NCBI GenBank assembly: GCA_032622095.1
Contig: CP136061.1
Coordinates: forward strand, 41,297,797-41,361,796
Direction: 5' to 3'
Source of the DNA: Siphonodentalium dalli
Taxonomy: Eukaryota; Mollusca; Scaphopoda; Gadilida; Siphonodentaliidae
DNA: 64,000 nt
The translations under genes and the position numbers were made by a program. Below the pieces are notes generated by a model. That model saw only the letters and a program-made list of their open reading frames with translations, was not told where the DNA came from and did not search any database. Shown one piece after another: positions 47,353 to 59,412 of this stretch; position 1 is the first letter of the stretch; each line of letters begins with the position of its first letter.

Positions 47353-48082
47353 TCAATTTGTTTTAAACCTTGACACATATATCAACCAGCATGGGAACCT
47401 GCACCCGTGTCATTTTGAGTCCATCTACAGTTTGTAGTAATAGGTTCTGAAACCCATGCATAAATCCTAGAACCTGCCATCTTCGTCGGGGGACATTTTG
47501 GTCAGCGACCTTTTATTTCATATTGAAAAAGTCCCACATAGGGCTGTTTTAATAACTAGCATTTATAGCGTATTTGAGTTATCAAATAATGCAAATATGA
47601 GCTTATTTCGTGCAATTTTGAAAAAAAGCACGTATTTTGCTTATTTTAGTGAGAACAGGCTGTATTGAGCGCCGTGGATTACATCGACGTTCATATACAC
47701 ACACAGACAAACGATCCTTGGTTTGTTGGGCTGTTATAATCTCGTCGCTGACTTCGTTTGCTGAAGGATGCTCGTGAAATACTCCAGTAAATGAACATGT
47801 CCTGGATGGACGACGCTAAAGGTCACGCCATCGGACTCAAGGTATACCGTATAACATGCATGTATCGTTATGTCAACGAAGGCGGACGACTGAGGGCAGA
47901 TGAACAAATACACATCAAAGACGAAGCAAACCGCGCAATTACTGCTTCAGAAGGTATCTTATGTTTGTTACGACATTCCGGGGAGAGAATACACGTTGAT
48001 GGAGTGCGCCAGTTCTCATGTACTGTAGAAAATATTCAAAATTCAAAATACACTCATGCGCCAATTCTCATATAATATACTC

Positions 48083-48362
48083 CATAAAGGGGTACTGAAG
48101 ACAATATTCACAATACACTCATGTGCTCCCGGAACGACGTAAACAGCATGGTAATTGTAATGAATATGAGTTTATGACTCGAGCCATACACTCATTTGCA
48201 TTATAATTACCATGTTGTTTTACATAGTTCATAAAGTAATTGAGTGTATTTTGCGCTGATACATGGTTCAAACTCATTCATTTGTTGCATATATTCTATT
48301 GAGTTTTATAGGAGATGGTCCCATAAATGGCCGGATTAAGGGTACAGTAGCCCTTTAAAGGC
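48083..48362 (+). mobile_element. TTTAAAGG-type MITE with internal inverted repeat
   Basis: The ends read ATAAAGGGGTACTG and, inverted, CAGTAGCCCTTTAAAGG. The middle (48146-48225) is an inverted repeat built on CATGGTAATTRTAATG and GAGTTTATGACTCGAG. A truncated reverse copy lies at 521-690. Confidence 0.65.
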
Positions 48363-48809
48363 ACCTTTGTATTATTTCATATTCCCACAAGATACCAAAA
48401 AATAATAACACGAGAAAGATTTGCTGTTATACTCATTCCGTGCAAAAGAGTTTAACAGACAAGTTTTCAATTGAAAACAATGTAATGACTTTAAATATAT
48501 AAGAATTTTCTGTTAGTGGAAAAATGGGGACAAAATAGTATCCTAGTGGTGGTTCATCTGACTCAAACTTCTTATTGCATACCCCTAATCTATGCAGAAA
48601 TTAAGGGAAGAAACGCACTATCTTTAGCGTATCTAATTGCTCGTGCAACCAATTATAGAAATATGATTTGGAGACAAGTTAAGAGGCCAAACTCTTCCTA
48701 TCGCAGACGAAAGGAACATCCAGAAAATTACTATACGAGATGGCGGAACGAACATTAAACAGTAAACAACAATTATGGAGTACTAAAACTATTCTGGTTA
48801 CACAGCAGA

Positions 48810-49267
48810 TGTGACCCGCCATATCAAATCCAGTCGTAAGTCGGGATTTGTTTTACCCTGTGCCAATGCATTCTCTTATATATGCGAGTCGACCATAGGT
48901 CGCCTCGCATATATAAGAGAATGCATTGGCCTAACAATGTTTTACAATTTTAATAATTTTTTCTTGTATTCTTTAACAATTTTATAATTTCACCCATACA
49001 GATCCCCAGACAAACATGAGCAGACGACACTCTTCTATATGCTTCTATATATGTGTGGGGCTCCCTGCTGGGTAATGGATGTTTTTTATTTGATGTCCTA
49101 AAAATTGTAAGAAACATTTATTTAAAAAAAATGATAAAAAATTGTTAGGCCAATGCATTCTCTTATATATGCGAGGCGACCTATGGTCGACTCGCATATA
49201 TAAGAGAATGCATTGGCACAGGGTAAAAAAATCCCGACCTACGACTGGATTTGATATGGCGGGTCAC
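48810..49267. mobile_element. TGTGACCCGCC-family MITE (copy f)
   Basis: Full structure with hairpins at 48862-48930 and 49149-49217, both of them 69-base full-length copies. The right end is GGGTCAC followed by TGATG, so the TA duplication is not intact here. Confidence 0.85.
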
Positions 49268-50124
49268 TGATGTGGTTAGTTAATTTGGTTTTCTCATCGG
49301 TTGGCCATAACACGACGTTCCCAGTTTAAATATAAACATATCTAACTCGGAGTTCAAGACGACTAATCGGATTTAACACCAAATTAAGCAAAATGTCATA
49401 ATATTGAGGTGCTGGTGGGGAAATATCGGAGGAATTGTACATTGTGTGATAAAAGCATGGAACTTTGCACAAACGTGTAGGCCCTCCCACTGAATGATTT
49501 TGATGATTTTCATCCAACTTGGTTGGCATGGCAACAGTGGCCGCCACCTTGTGTTTTTGGCAAACACGTAAGACAATATCCGAAGTTCCGAGCGCATAAA
49601 ACATGAATATTAATTGCAGTAAAAATTACTAGTAACACAGTCATCGCGAATGGGATTAATTGGCTGATTAGTTCCTGGCACATAAAACGTAATATTGGAT
49701 GGTGTAGGAGAAACATTGAAAGCAGATATATCCCTGACTATTACTGGTTAAACCCTTCACTAGAAAAAGTTTTATGGACTCCTTGCGATTGAAAATATAC
49801 CAATATTGAAGAACGTAAGCATTTATTTGAAACATGTATTTAAAGAATACAACTAAGATAGTACACTGATCTATCCATGTGAATTTATATACACGTATTT
49901 CCGTATACATAGATATATGCTTGTGTGCACATATATGTATACAGTATGCATATGATATATTTATATAAGTATTACATACAATTTATTATGTATGGACATG
50001 TTATTCATACCAATGTACATAGTGTATATATGTTATTATGCATGTTCCACATTAATTTGTGGCTTTTCGCATTAAACTCATTCATTCAGATGTCTTACCC
50101 CTGATCAATAACAGAAAATAAGAT
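49268..50124. other. No gene seen
   Basis: AT-rich sequence leading into the large minisatellite. The last 40 bases before it contain AAACTCATTCATTCAG. Confidence 0.4.
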
Positions 50125-53100
50125 TGAGAATGGAGAGTTTATAGTGTTGACACGAGAATGGAGAGTTTATAGTGTTGAGAATGGGAGAGTTTATAGTGTT
50201 GAGAATGGGAGAGTTTATAGTGTTGACACGAGAATGGGAGAGTTTATAGTGTTGACACGAGAATGGGAGAGTTTATAGTGTTGACACGAGAATGGAGAGT
50301 TTATAGTGTTGACACGAGAATGGGAGAGTTTATAGTGTTGACACGAGAATGGAGAGTTTATAGTGTTGAGAATGGGAGAGTTTATAGTGTTGAGAATGGG
50401 AGAGTTTATAGTGTTGAGAATGGGAGAGTTTATAGTGTTGAGAATGGAGAGTTTACAGTGTTGAGAATGGGAGAGTTTATAGTGTTGAGAATGGGAGAGT
50501 TTATAGTGTTGAGAATGGGAGAGTTTATAGTGTTGACACGAGAATGGGAGAGTTTATAGTGTTGACACGAGAATGGGAGAGTTTATAGTGTTGACACGAG
50601 AATGGGAGAGTTTATAGTGTTGACACGAGAATGGGAGAGTTTATAGTGTTGACACGAGAATGGGAGAGTTTATAGTGTTGACACGAGAATGGGAGAGTTT
50701 ATAGTGTTGAGAATGGGAGAGTTTATAGTGTTGAGAATGGGAGAGTTTATAGTGTTGAGAATGGGAGAGTTTATAGTGTTGAGAATGGGAGAGTTTATAG
50801 TGTTGAGAATGGGAGAGTTTATAGTGTTGAGACGAGAATGGGAGAGTTTATAGTGTTGAGAATGGAGAGTTTACAGTGTTGAGAATGGGAGAGTTTATAG
50901 TGTTGAAAATGGGAGAGTTTATAGTGTTGAGAATGGGAGAGTTTATAGTGTTGAGAATGGGAGAGTTTATAGTGTTGAGACGAGAATGGGAGAGTTTATA
51001 GTGTTGAGAATGGAGAGTTTACAGTGTTGAGAATGGGAGAGTTTATTGTGTTGAAAATGGGAGAGTTTATAGTGTTGAGAATGGAGAGTTTACAGTGTTG
51101 AGAATGGGAGAGTTTATAGTGTTGAGAATGGGAGAGTTTATAGTGTTGAGAATGGGAGAGTTTATAATGTTGACACGAGAATGGGAGAGTTTATAGTGTT
51201 GAAAATGGGAGAGTTTATAGTGTTGACACGAGAATGGGAGAGTTTATAGTGTTGAGAATGGAGAGTTTATAGTGTTGAGAATGGGAGAGTTTATAGTGTT
51301 GAGAATGGGAGAGTTTATAGTGTTGAGAATGGGAGAGTTTATAGTGTTGACACGAGAATGGGAGAGTTTATAGTGTTGAGAATGGGAGAGTTTATAGTGT
51401 TGAGAATGGGAGAGTTTATAGTGTTGAGAATGGGAGAGTTTATAGTGTTGAGAATGGGAGAGTTTATAGTGTTGAGAATGGAGAGTTTATAGTGTTGAGA
51501 ATGGGAGAGTTTATAGTGTTGAGAATGGGAGAGTTTATAGTGTTGAGAATGGGAGAGTTTATAGTGTTGAGAATGGGAGAGTTTATAGTGTTGAGAATGG
51601 GAGAGTTTATAGTGTTGAGAATGGGAGAGTTTATAGTGTTGAGAATGGGAGAGTTTATAGTGTTGACACGAGAATGGGAGAGTTTATAGTGTTGACACGA
51701 GAATGGGAGAGTTTATAGTGTTGACACGAGAATGGGAGAGTTTATAGTGTTGACACGAGAATGGGAGAGTTTATAGTGTTGACACGAGAATGGGAGAGTT
51801 TATAGTGTTGAGAATGGGAGAGTTTATAGTGTTGAGAATGGGAGAGTTTATAGTGTTGAGAATGGGAGAGTTTATAATGTTGACACGAGAATGGGGAGTT
51901 TATAGTGTTGAAAATGGGAGAGTTTATAGTGTTGAGAATGGGAGAGTTTATAATGTTGACACGAGAATGGGAGAGTTTATAGTGTTGAAAATGGGAGAGT
52001 TTATAGTGTTGAGAATGGGAGAGTTTATAGTGTTGAGAATGGGAGAGTTTATAGTGTTGAGAATGGGAGAGTTTATAGTGTTGAGAATGGGAGAGTTTAT
52101 AGTGTTGAGAATGGGAGAGTTTATAGTGTTGACACGAGAATGGGAGAGTTTATAGTGTTGACACGAGAATGGGAGAGTTTATAGTGTTGACACGAGAATG
52201 GGAGAGTTTATAGTGTTGACACGAGAATGGGAGAGTTTATAGTGTTGACACGAGAATGGGAGAGTTTATAGTGTTGACACGAGAATGGGAGAGTTTATAG
52301 TGTTGAGAATGGGAGAGTTTATAGTGTTGAGAATGGGAGAGTTTATAGTGTTGAGAATGGGAGAGTTTATAATGTTGACACGAGAATGGGAGAGTTTATA
52401 GTGTTGAAAATGGGAGAGTTTATAGTGTTGAGAATGGGAGAGTTTATAATGTTGACACGAGAATGGGAGAGTTTATAGTGTTGAAAATGGGAGAGTTTAT
52501 AGTGTTGAGAATGGGAGAGTTTATAGTGTTGAGAATGGGAGAGTTTATAGTGTTGAGAATGGGAGAGTTTATAGTGTTGAGAATGGGAGAGTTTGTAATG
52601 TTGACACGAGAATGGGAGAGTTTATAGTGTTGAAAATGGGAGAGTTTATAGTGTTGAGAATGGGAGAGTTTATAATGTTGACACGAGAATGGGAGAGTTT
52701 ATAGTGTTGAGAATGGGAGAGTTTATAATGTTGACACGAGAATGGGAGAGTTTATAGTGTTGAAAATGGGAGAGTTTATAGTGTTGACACGAGAATGGGA
52801 GAGTTTATAGTGTTGAGAATGGAGAGTTTATAGTGTTGAGAATGGAAGAGTTTATAGTGTTGAGAATGGGAGAGTTTATAGTGTTGAGAATGGGAGAGTT
52901 TATAGTGTTGAGAATGGGAGAGTTTATAGTGTTGAGAATGGGAGAGTTTATAGTGTTGAGAATGGGAGAGTTTATAGTGTTGACACGAGAATGGGAGAGT
53001 TTATAGTGTTGACACGAGAATGGGAGAGTTTATAGTGTTGACACGAGAATGGGAGAGTTTATAGTGTTGACACGAGAATGGGAGAGTTTATAGTGTTTAC

Positions 53101-55625
53101 ACGAGAATGGGAGAGTTTATAGTGTTGACACGGGAATGGGAGAGTTTATAGTGTTGAGAATGGGAGAGTTTATAGTGTTGAGAATGGGAGAGTTTATAGT
53201 GTTGAGAATGGGAGAGTTTATAGTGTTGAGAATGGGAGAGTTTATAGTGTTGACACGAGAATGGGAGAGTTTATAGTGTTGAGAATGGGAGAGTTTATAG
53301 TGTTGAGACGAGAATGGGAGAGTTTATAGTGTTGAGAATGGAGAGTTTACAGTGTTGAGAATGGGAGAGTTTATAGTGTTGAAAATGGGAGAGTTTATAG
53401 TGTTGAGAATGGGAGAGTTTGTAGTGTTGAGAATGGGAGAGTTTATAGTGTTGAGACGAGAATGGGAGAGTTTATAGTGTTGAGAATGGAGAGTTTACAG
53501 TTTTGAGAATGGGAGAGTTTATAGTGTTGAGAATGGAGAGTTTATAGTGTTGAGAATGGAGAGTTTATAGTGTTGAAAATGGGAGAGTTTATAGTGTTGA
53601 GAATGGAGAGTTTACAGTGTTGAGAATGGGAGAGTTTATAGTGTTGAGAATGGGAGAGTTTATAGTGTTGAGAATGGGAGAGTTTATAATGTTGACACGA
53701 GAATGGGAGAGTTTATAGTGTTGAAAATGGGAGAGTTTATAGTGTTGACACGAGAATGGGAGAGTTTATAGTGTTGAGAATGGAGAGTTTATAGTGTTGA
53801 GAATGGGAGAGTTTATAGTGTTGAGAATGGGAGAGTTTATAGTGTTGAGAATGGGAGAGTTTATAGTGTTGAGAATGGAGAGTTTATAGTGTTGAGAATG
53901 GGAGAGTTTATAGTGTTGAGAATGGGAGAGTTTATAGTGTTGAGAATGGAGAGTTTATAGTGTTGAGAATGGGAGAGTTTATAGTGTTGAAAATGGGAGA
54001 GTTTATAGTGTTGAGAATGGAGAGTTTACAGTGTTGAGAATGGGAGAGTTTATAGTGTTGAGAATGGAGAGTTTATAGTGTTGAGAATGGGAGAGTTTAT
54101 AGTGTTGAGAATGGGAGAGTTTATAGTGTTGAGAATGGAGAGTTTATAGTGTTGAGAATGGGAGAGTTTATAGTGTTGAAAATGGGAGAGTTTATAGTGT
54201 TGAGAATGGGAGAGTTTATAGTGTTGAGAATGGGAGAGTTTATAGTGTTGACACGAGAATGGAGAGTTTATAGTGTTGAGAATGGAGAGTTTATAGTGTT
54301 GAGAATGGGAGAGTTTATAGTGTTGAGAATGGAGAGTTTATAGTGTTGAGAATGGGAGAGTTTATAGTGTTGAGAATGGGAGAGTTTATAGTGTTGAGAA
54401 TGGGAGAGTTTATAGTGTTGAGAATGGGAGAGTTTATAGTGTTGAGAATGGAGAGTTTATAGTGTTGAGAATGGGAGAGTTTATAGTGTTGAGAATGGGA
54501 GAGTTTATAGTGTTGAGAATGGGAGAGTTTATAATGTTGAGAATGGGAGAGTTTATAGTGTTGAGAATGGGAGAGTTTATAGTGTTGAGAATGGGAGAGT
54601 TTATAGTGTTGACACGAGAATGGGAGAGTTTATAGTGTTGAGAATGGGAGAGTTTATAGTGTTGAGAATGGGAGAGTTTATAGTGTTGAGAATGGGAGAG
54701 TTTATAGTGTTGAGAATGGGAGAGTTTATAGTGTTGAGAATGGAGAGTTTATAGTGTTGAGAATGGGAGAGTTTATAGTGTTGAGAATGGGAGAGTTTAT
54801 AGTGTTGAGAATGGAGAGTTTATAGTGTTGAGAATGGGAGAGTTTATAGTGTTGAGAATGGGAGAGTTTATAGTGTTGAGAATGGAGAGTTTATAGTGTT
54901 GACACGAGAATGGGAGAGTTTATAGTGTTGAGAATGGAGAGTTTATAGTGTTGAGAATGGAGAGTTTATAGTGTTGACACGAGAATGGGAGAGTTTATAG
55001 TGTTGAGAATGGGAGAGTTTATAGTGTTGAGAATGGGAGAGTTTATAGTGTTGACACGAGAATGGGAGAGTTTATATTGTTGAGAATGGAGAGTTTATAG
55101 TGTTGAGAATGGGAGAGTTTATAGTGTTGAGAATGGAGAGTTTATAGTGTTGAGAATGGAGAGTTTATAGTGTTGAGAATGGGAGAGTTTATAGTGTTGA
55201 CACGAGAATGGGAGAGTTTATAGTGTTGAGAATGGGAGAGTTTATAGTGTTGAGAATGGGAGAGTTTATAGTGTTGAGAATGGGAGAGTTTATAGTGTTG
55301 AGAATGGAGAGTTTATAGTGTTGAGAATGGGAGAGTTTATAGTGTTGAGAATGGGAGAGTTTATAGTGTTGAGAATGGAGAGTTTATAGTGTTGAGAATG
55401 GGAGAGTTTATAGTGTTGACACGAGAATGGGAGAGTTTATAGTGTTGACACGAGAATGGGAGAGTTTATAGTGTTGACACGAGAATGGGAGAGTTTATAA
55501 TGTTGACACGAGAATGGGAGAGTTTATAGTGTTGTCACGAGAATGGGAGAGTTTATAGTGTTGACACGAGAATGGGAGAATTTATAGTGTTGACACGAGA
55601 ATGGGAGAGTTTATAGTGTTGACAC
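50125..55625 (+). repeat. 5.5-kb minisatellite, 23/24/29-bp units
   Basis: The basic unit is GAGAATGGGAGAGTTTATAG followed by TGTT (24 bp). Two other length classes alternate with it: 23 bp (GAATGGAGAG, one G lost) and 29 bp (GACAC inserted before GAGAATGGG). Point variants (TTTACAG, TTTATAATG, TTGAAAATG, TTGAGACGAG) occur in clusters. Open frames spelling MGEFIVLR repeats arise wherever several 24-bp units are consecutive. They break at every 23- or 29-bp unit and are not genes. Both flanks are unique sequence. Confidence 0.97.
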
Positions 55626-56950
55626 TGGTTTCATTATTTGTCTGATTATTGATTGCGCACATTTATTGTGACACACATTTACAACAGTAAAGAAGACAGG
55701 AAACATACAACATTGTAGATGCACAGGTGTTTGGAGAACAAGTAGTAAACTTAAGGAAACCCATCTCCCTTGAACAAAAACAGCCACCAATGAGTGTGGC
55801 GATTGTGTACAGGAAGTTATACACCAAAATTCGTTTCGGGAATGATGCCCAGGTTGTCTTTTATGGTGATTAACGCAAAAGGGGCACCAACCCAGACGAA
55901 GTATTACAGATAATGTGTCAGTGCATTCTCTTATATGCATGTGTCTCAAAGGGAGCCTCGAATATATACGAAAATGCACTGACTTAGTCACAGGGTTTTC
56001 GCAAAATTTCAGGAAGCTCCAGAGTCAAAGAAGTTGTTGTAGCTTAAGTAGTCTAATTATTGAAGTGATGGACGACGATATCTGTCATACAAATGAGAAA
56101 AAACCGTCATTTGGAATATAAACCGACCCTCATATTCAGAGAATAATTCGCTTCGAAGCATCCTAAATATTTCACGTATTCAGCTATGGAAGTTAAGCAC
56201 TTAAATATGTATCCAACATATATATGATAACCATTGTAACGATATCACTGTAGTTGAGATTCGGTCACTTTACTGTTAATTAAATGTATTATACTAATAA
56301 ATTTATGCGTCGCACATTGTATTATCTTATATATATATATATATATATATATAAAACGCTCTTTATTTCTACCATATCAGGACTTGACTAAAACTCAATG
56401 CTCTTTTCTGTTCAATGCGTCTTTCTGGGACATAGCATGCTCGTTGAAAGATTGAAGTATTTATCGACTTACTTCGATTCCTGGGAAACACGCAACAGCG
56501 AAACTTATTATGTGTATTTTGGAGCGCAAACCGGAATGTGGATTTAATTAACTTCATTCTCTGATACTTTGTTTTCGTTGTATATGTATACTTGTTAGTG
56601 ACTCTCGTTCGCGGAATCATTCACGATTGTTTACCAGCGATTGTTTACCAGCGATGAATCTGGGACACAAGGATTGAGTATTTACGTTTTTGCTTACTTC
56701 AGATGCACGTCGTGTTTTACGAAATGGTACAACCGATGTCGTTGAAATATTAGTTGAAAGTGACAATTTTTCAGCGGGCGTATTGGCCGAATAATATCTA
56801 TGAGATTGAAGTAGCGACACGATATAGCGACAAATAATATGTATGTATATATAAATGCCAACGGTTTGATTTGACACAATTGTCAAAACCACCTCTTTGT
56901 AAGTCAATATATGGCCACCAAAAACCTACTAATGGGCTGTTAGTTAGGCT
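55626..56950. other. No gene; damaged hairpin MITE at 55905-56030 and TA microsatellite
   Basis: Bases 55917-55983 are a degraded hairpin module, followed by CACAGGGTTTTCGCAAAATT as in the TTAACCCTTTCA family. Bases 56328-56353 are a TA dinucleotide run. It is followed at 56354-56412 by the ACGCTCTTTATTTCTACCAT / ATCAGG motif shared with the elements to the right. Confidence 0.6.
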
Positions 56951-57453
56951 TTAAAGGTACGGTTGGCCTTGGCGGTGGGTATCCTGTGAAAATATTTCCA
57001 CCCGTCAAAAGCCGCCACAAACAGAAAGAACAACAAAATGTAGACATACTTTGTCCGTATACAAATAAGAAATATCGCATAAAGAGTATGTTATTGTCAT
57101 ATATTTGACCATTGTTATGTAAACAAACGCATAAAAAGTAACTTTTCTGGTGTTTGTTTATATTATGATGGTAAACATAAAGAGCGTTCTTTGTTGGTGT
57201 ATTCCTGATATGGAACGAATAAAGAGCGATTATGCCATTTGTGTGTGATTAGCCAGCAGCATTGTGCTGTCTTCTGTAACACAATCAGGCTATTGCTTAG
57301 GTAAAATATAGTAAATCTTTATGATAGCATGCTGTTTACGCGATGGTCATGGTATATATGAACGAAACTGTATGCGTTTTAATGTTTTTTCTGTTTACGG
57401 TGATTGGAACAAATATGAATATTTTCGACAACTAAGGCCTCACGTGCCTTTAA
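56951..57453. mobile_element. TTAA-flanked 499-bp element, first of two in tandem
   Basis: Starts TTAAAGGTACGGTTGGCCTT and ends GGCCTCACGTGCCTTTAA. The ends are imperfect inverted repeats over about 65 bases, meeting at AAACAGAAA. The interior holds AAAGAGCGTTCTTTG and ATTCCTGATATGGAACG. TTAA at 56951-56954 and 57450-57453 fits a piggyBac-type target site. There is no transposase frame. Confidence 0.85.
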
Positions 57454-57952
57454 AGGTACGGTTGGCCTTGGCGGTGGGTATCCTGTGAAAATATTTCCAC
57501 CCGTCAAAAGCCGCCACAAACAGAAAGAACAACAAAATGTAGACATACTTTGTCCGTATACAAATAAGAAATATCGCATAAAGAGTATGTTATTGTCATA
57601 TATTTGACCATTGTTATGTAAACAAACGCATAAAAAGTAACTTTTCTGGTGTTTGTTTATATTATGATGGTAAACATAAAGAGCGTTCTTTGTTGGTGTA
57701 TTCCTGATATGGAACGAATAAAGAGCGATTATGCCATTTGTGTGTGATTAGCCAGCAGCATTGTGCTGTCTTCTGTAACACAATCAGGCTATTGCTTAGG
57801 TAAAATATAGTAAATCTTTATGATAGCATGCTGTTTACGCGATGGTCATGGTATATATGAACGAAACTGTATGCGTTTTAATGTTTTTTCTGTTTACGGT
57901 GATTGGAACAAATATGAATATTTTCGACAACTAAGGCCTCACGTGCCTTTAA
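57450..57952. mobile_element. TTAA-flanked 499-bp element, second tandem copy
   Basis: By eye, identical to 56951-57453 base for base. The two copies share the middle TTAA (57450-57453), and the right TTAA is 57949-57952. The plus-strand open frame 57820-58116 and the minus-strand frame 57379-57579 run across copy edges and are not genes. Confidence 0.85.
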
Positions 57953-59167
57953 ATGTTTTCTGTTGTGGAAAACGTTCCAATGGAAATTTTAGTGTCAAAT
58001 CAGACCGTGCATTTGACGATTACCTTTCTAATTTGACCACAACGCCACCATATGTAGGCCTACGTAAAAACCAATCCCTATCTGAACGTGTTCTACCCCA
58101 GACAATAATCCAATAATCCCACCAATATGATGTTTCGATGCCAGATATTCCGACTTTTAAAGGAGGAAGTTCTAACATATTATGAATATTTTGTCAGCGC
58201 AGAAACAGTTAAATGATCCCCTCTGATAACGAGCGTTCATGTTTTGTCACCAAGAAGTGGTATGTAATAAAGAGCGTTTTCATTATGCCATTGATCGTTT
58301 GCGATCGTTTTCGACTTATTGCTTATGGATGATAATAACACGGTGGGGAATCACGTGGTTTCGAGGTTGGTTGGTGGTACCACACATTCAAAATGTGCAA
58401 ACGCACAAAAATATAATATATGAGGAACTGACACAAAACATAGCATTTCGACTGTACAGAACATATGCTCTTTTAGTTTTAAAGCAAGTTGATACCTTAT
58501 TTTTTTCGTAGTTTTCTATAACATTCTGACCAAAGTTGCCAGTTGGAGGTTCGTGGATTGTACAAGTCCATATAAATATATATAGGAGAATCCTTCGACT
58601 GACAACTTTGGTCAGTATGTTGAAACAAACAATTATACGTATGGACACAAGTGAGGTATCAGCATGTTTTAAAAATAGTATATAATGTGATCGTAGCTGC
58701 CAAGATACTATGTAATATGTTATTATCCTAGTTTATTACATTTTTCCTCGTTTCTGGTCGCGTTTGCGATCGCCTCGACCATTTCGAATGCTTGATATCA
58801 ACTCATCAACTCAATATCAAATTTGTTTTCTTCCAATTTACTTGGGAACGAACCTACGGCTCTTAGTGCCCGTATTACATAACGGAAATTGACATTTAAA
58901 CCTCACAATCAGTACTTATTTTTAATTCACAAGTCAATGTAAAGTCCATTCATTCCTCCACTCGAAACCACGTGATTTCCCCGCCGTGAATAGATGCTGT
59001 GGATTTTGGCAATTCTCGTGTCATGCGAATGATTTAGATTTCAAATATTTTTTTCTTTTTCTTTTTCACGGTAAGCGGGAAATTGGCTGAGCAAATTTTG
59101 ACAAATGTAAAATGATGGATTTATGATGTCAAATCGCACAGGGCATCTTTAGGAAGGACATGTAGAG
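57953..59167. other. Probable LHFPL intron or 3' flank; inverted repeat pair and hairpin
   Basis: Bases 58337-58369 (GGGGAATCACGTGGTTTCGA) are repeated in inverse form at 58957-58990. A shorter hairpin (CTGACCAAAGTTGCCAGT with ACTGACAACTTTGGTCAG) spans 58524-58616. A AATAAAGAGCGTTTTC motif at 58263 belongs to the TTAA family. The following LHFPL exon was not found. Confidence 0.5.
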
Positions 59168-59175
59168 TTACATAC

Positions 59176-59412
59176 CTTTGCTTGGCGATCCATATACTTC
59201 TGGAAGTAGTCTGGCTTGTTTTTCAGCTAGAACCAGAGCGAGCGTGGCGAGTATGATTCCATCGAAGACAAGCACGATAGCGAGGATGTAGGCCCATCTA
59301 ATGCCACACTTATCTATGTTATACGAGTCGGCCTCGGTACCGCAAACCTCTCGAATATCGTCATGGTCCCAACCACTCGGGTATATCACACACCCAATCA
59401 GGAGGCAGATAG
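59176..59412 (-). CDS. LHFPL-family tetraspan membrane protein, internal exon
   Basis: A 237-bp exon, phase 1 on both sides, bounded by the acceptor TGTATTTCAG (59413) and donor GTATGT (59175-59170). It encodes ICLLIGCVIYPSGWDHDDIR, then EVCGTEADSYNIDKCGIRWA, then YILAIVLVFDGIILATLALV, then LAEKQARLLPEVYGSPSK. The end of one membrane span is followed by an extracellular loop with the YPxGWDxxxxRxxCG and CxxRWAYILA motifs and two cysteines, then the last membrane span and a short cytoplasmic tail, as in LHFPL3/4/5. Vertebrate members act as auxiliary subunits, for example of hair-cell mechanotransduction or GABA-A receptors; the role here is unknown. Residues upstream of the acceptor in the open frame (MGALSFSLCIS) are intron. 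The first exon should be further right and was not found in the window. Confidence 0.88.

Noticed and set aside
48516-48758. Plus-strand open frame of 80 residues, and similar ones at 42246, 47791, 35274 and 30683
   Set aside because: No recognisable domain, no consistent splice signals, and partial overlap with repeats; chance frames in AT-rich DNA are expected at this length.
50263-54343. Open frames of MGEFIVLR repeats
   Set aside because: They are the 24-bp minisatellite read in one frame. Every 23- or 29-bp unit breaks the frame, and no flanking exon structure exists.
2883-55983. The hairpins considered as a CRISPR array or tRNA-like genes
   Set aside because: Copies are not regularly spaced with unique spacers, the genome is animal, and no tRNA A or B box or cloverleaf is seen.
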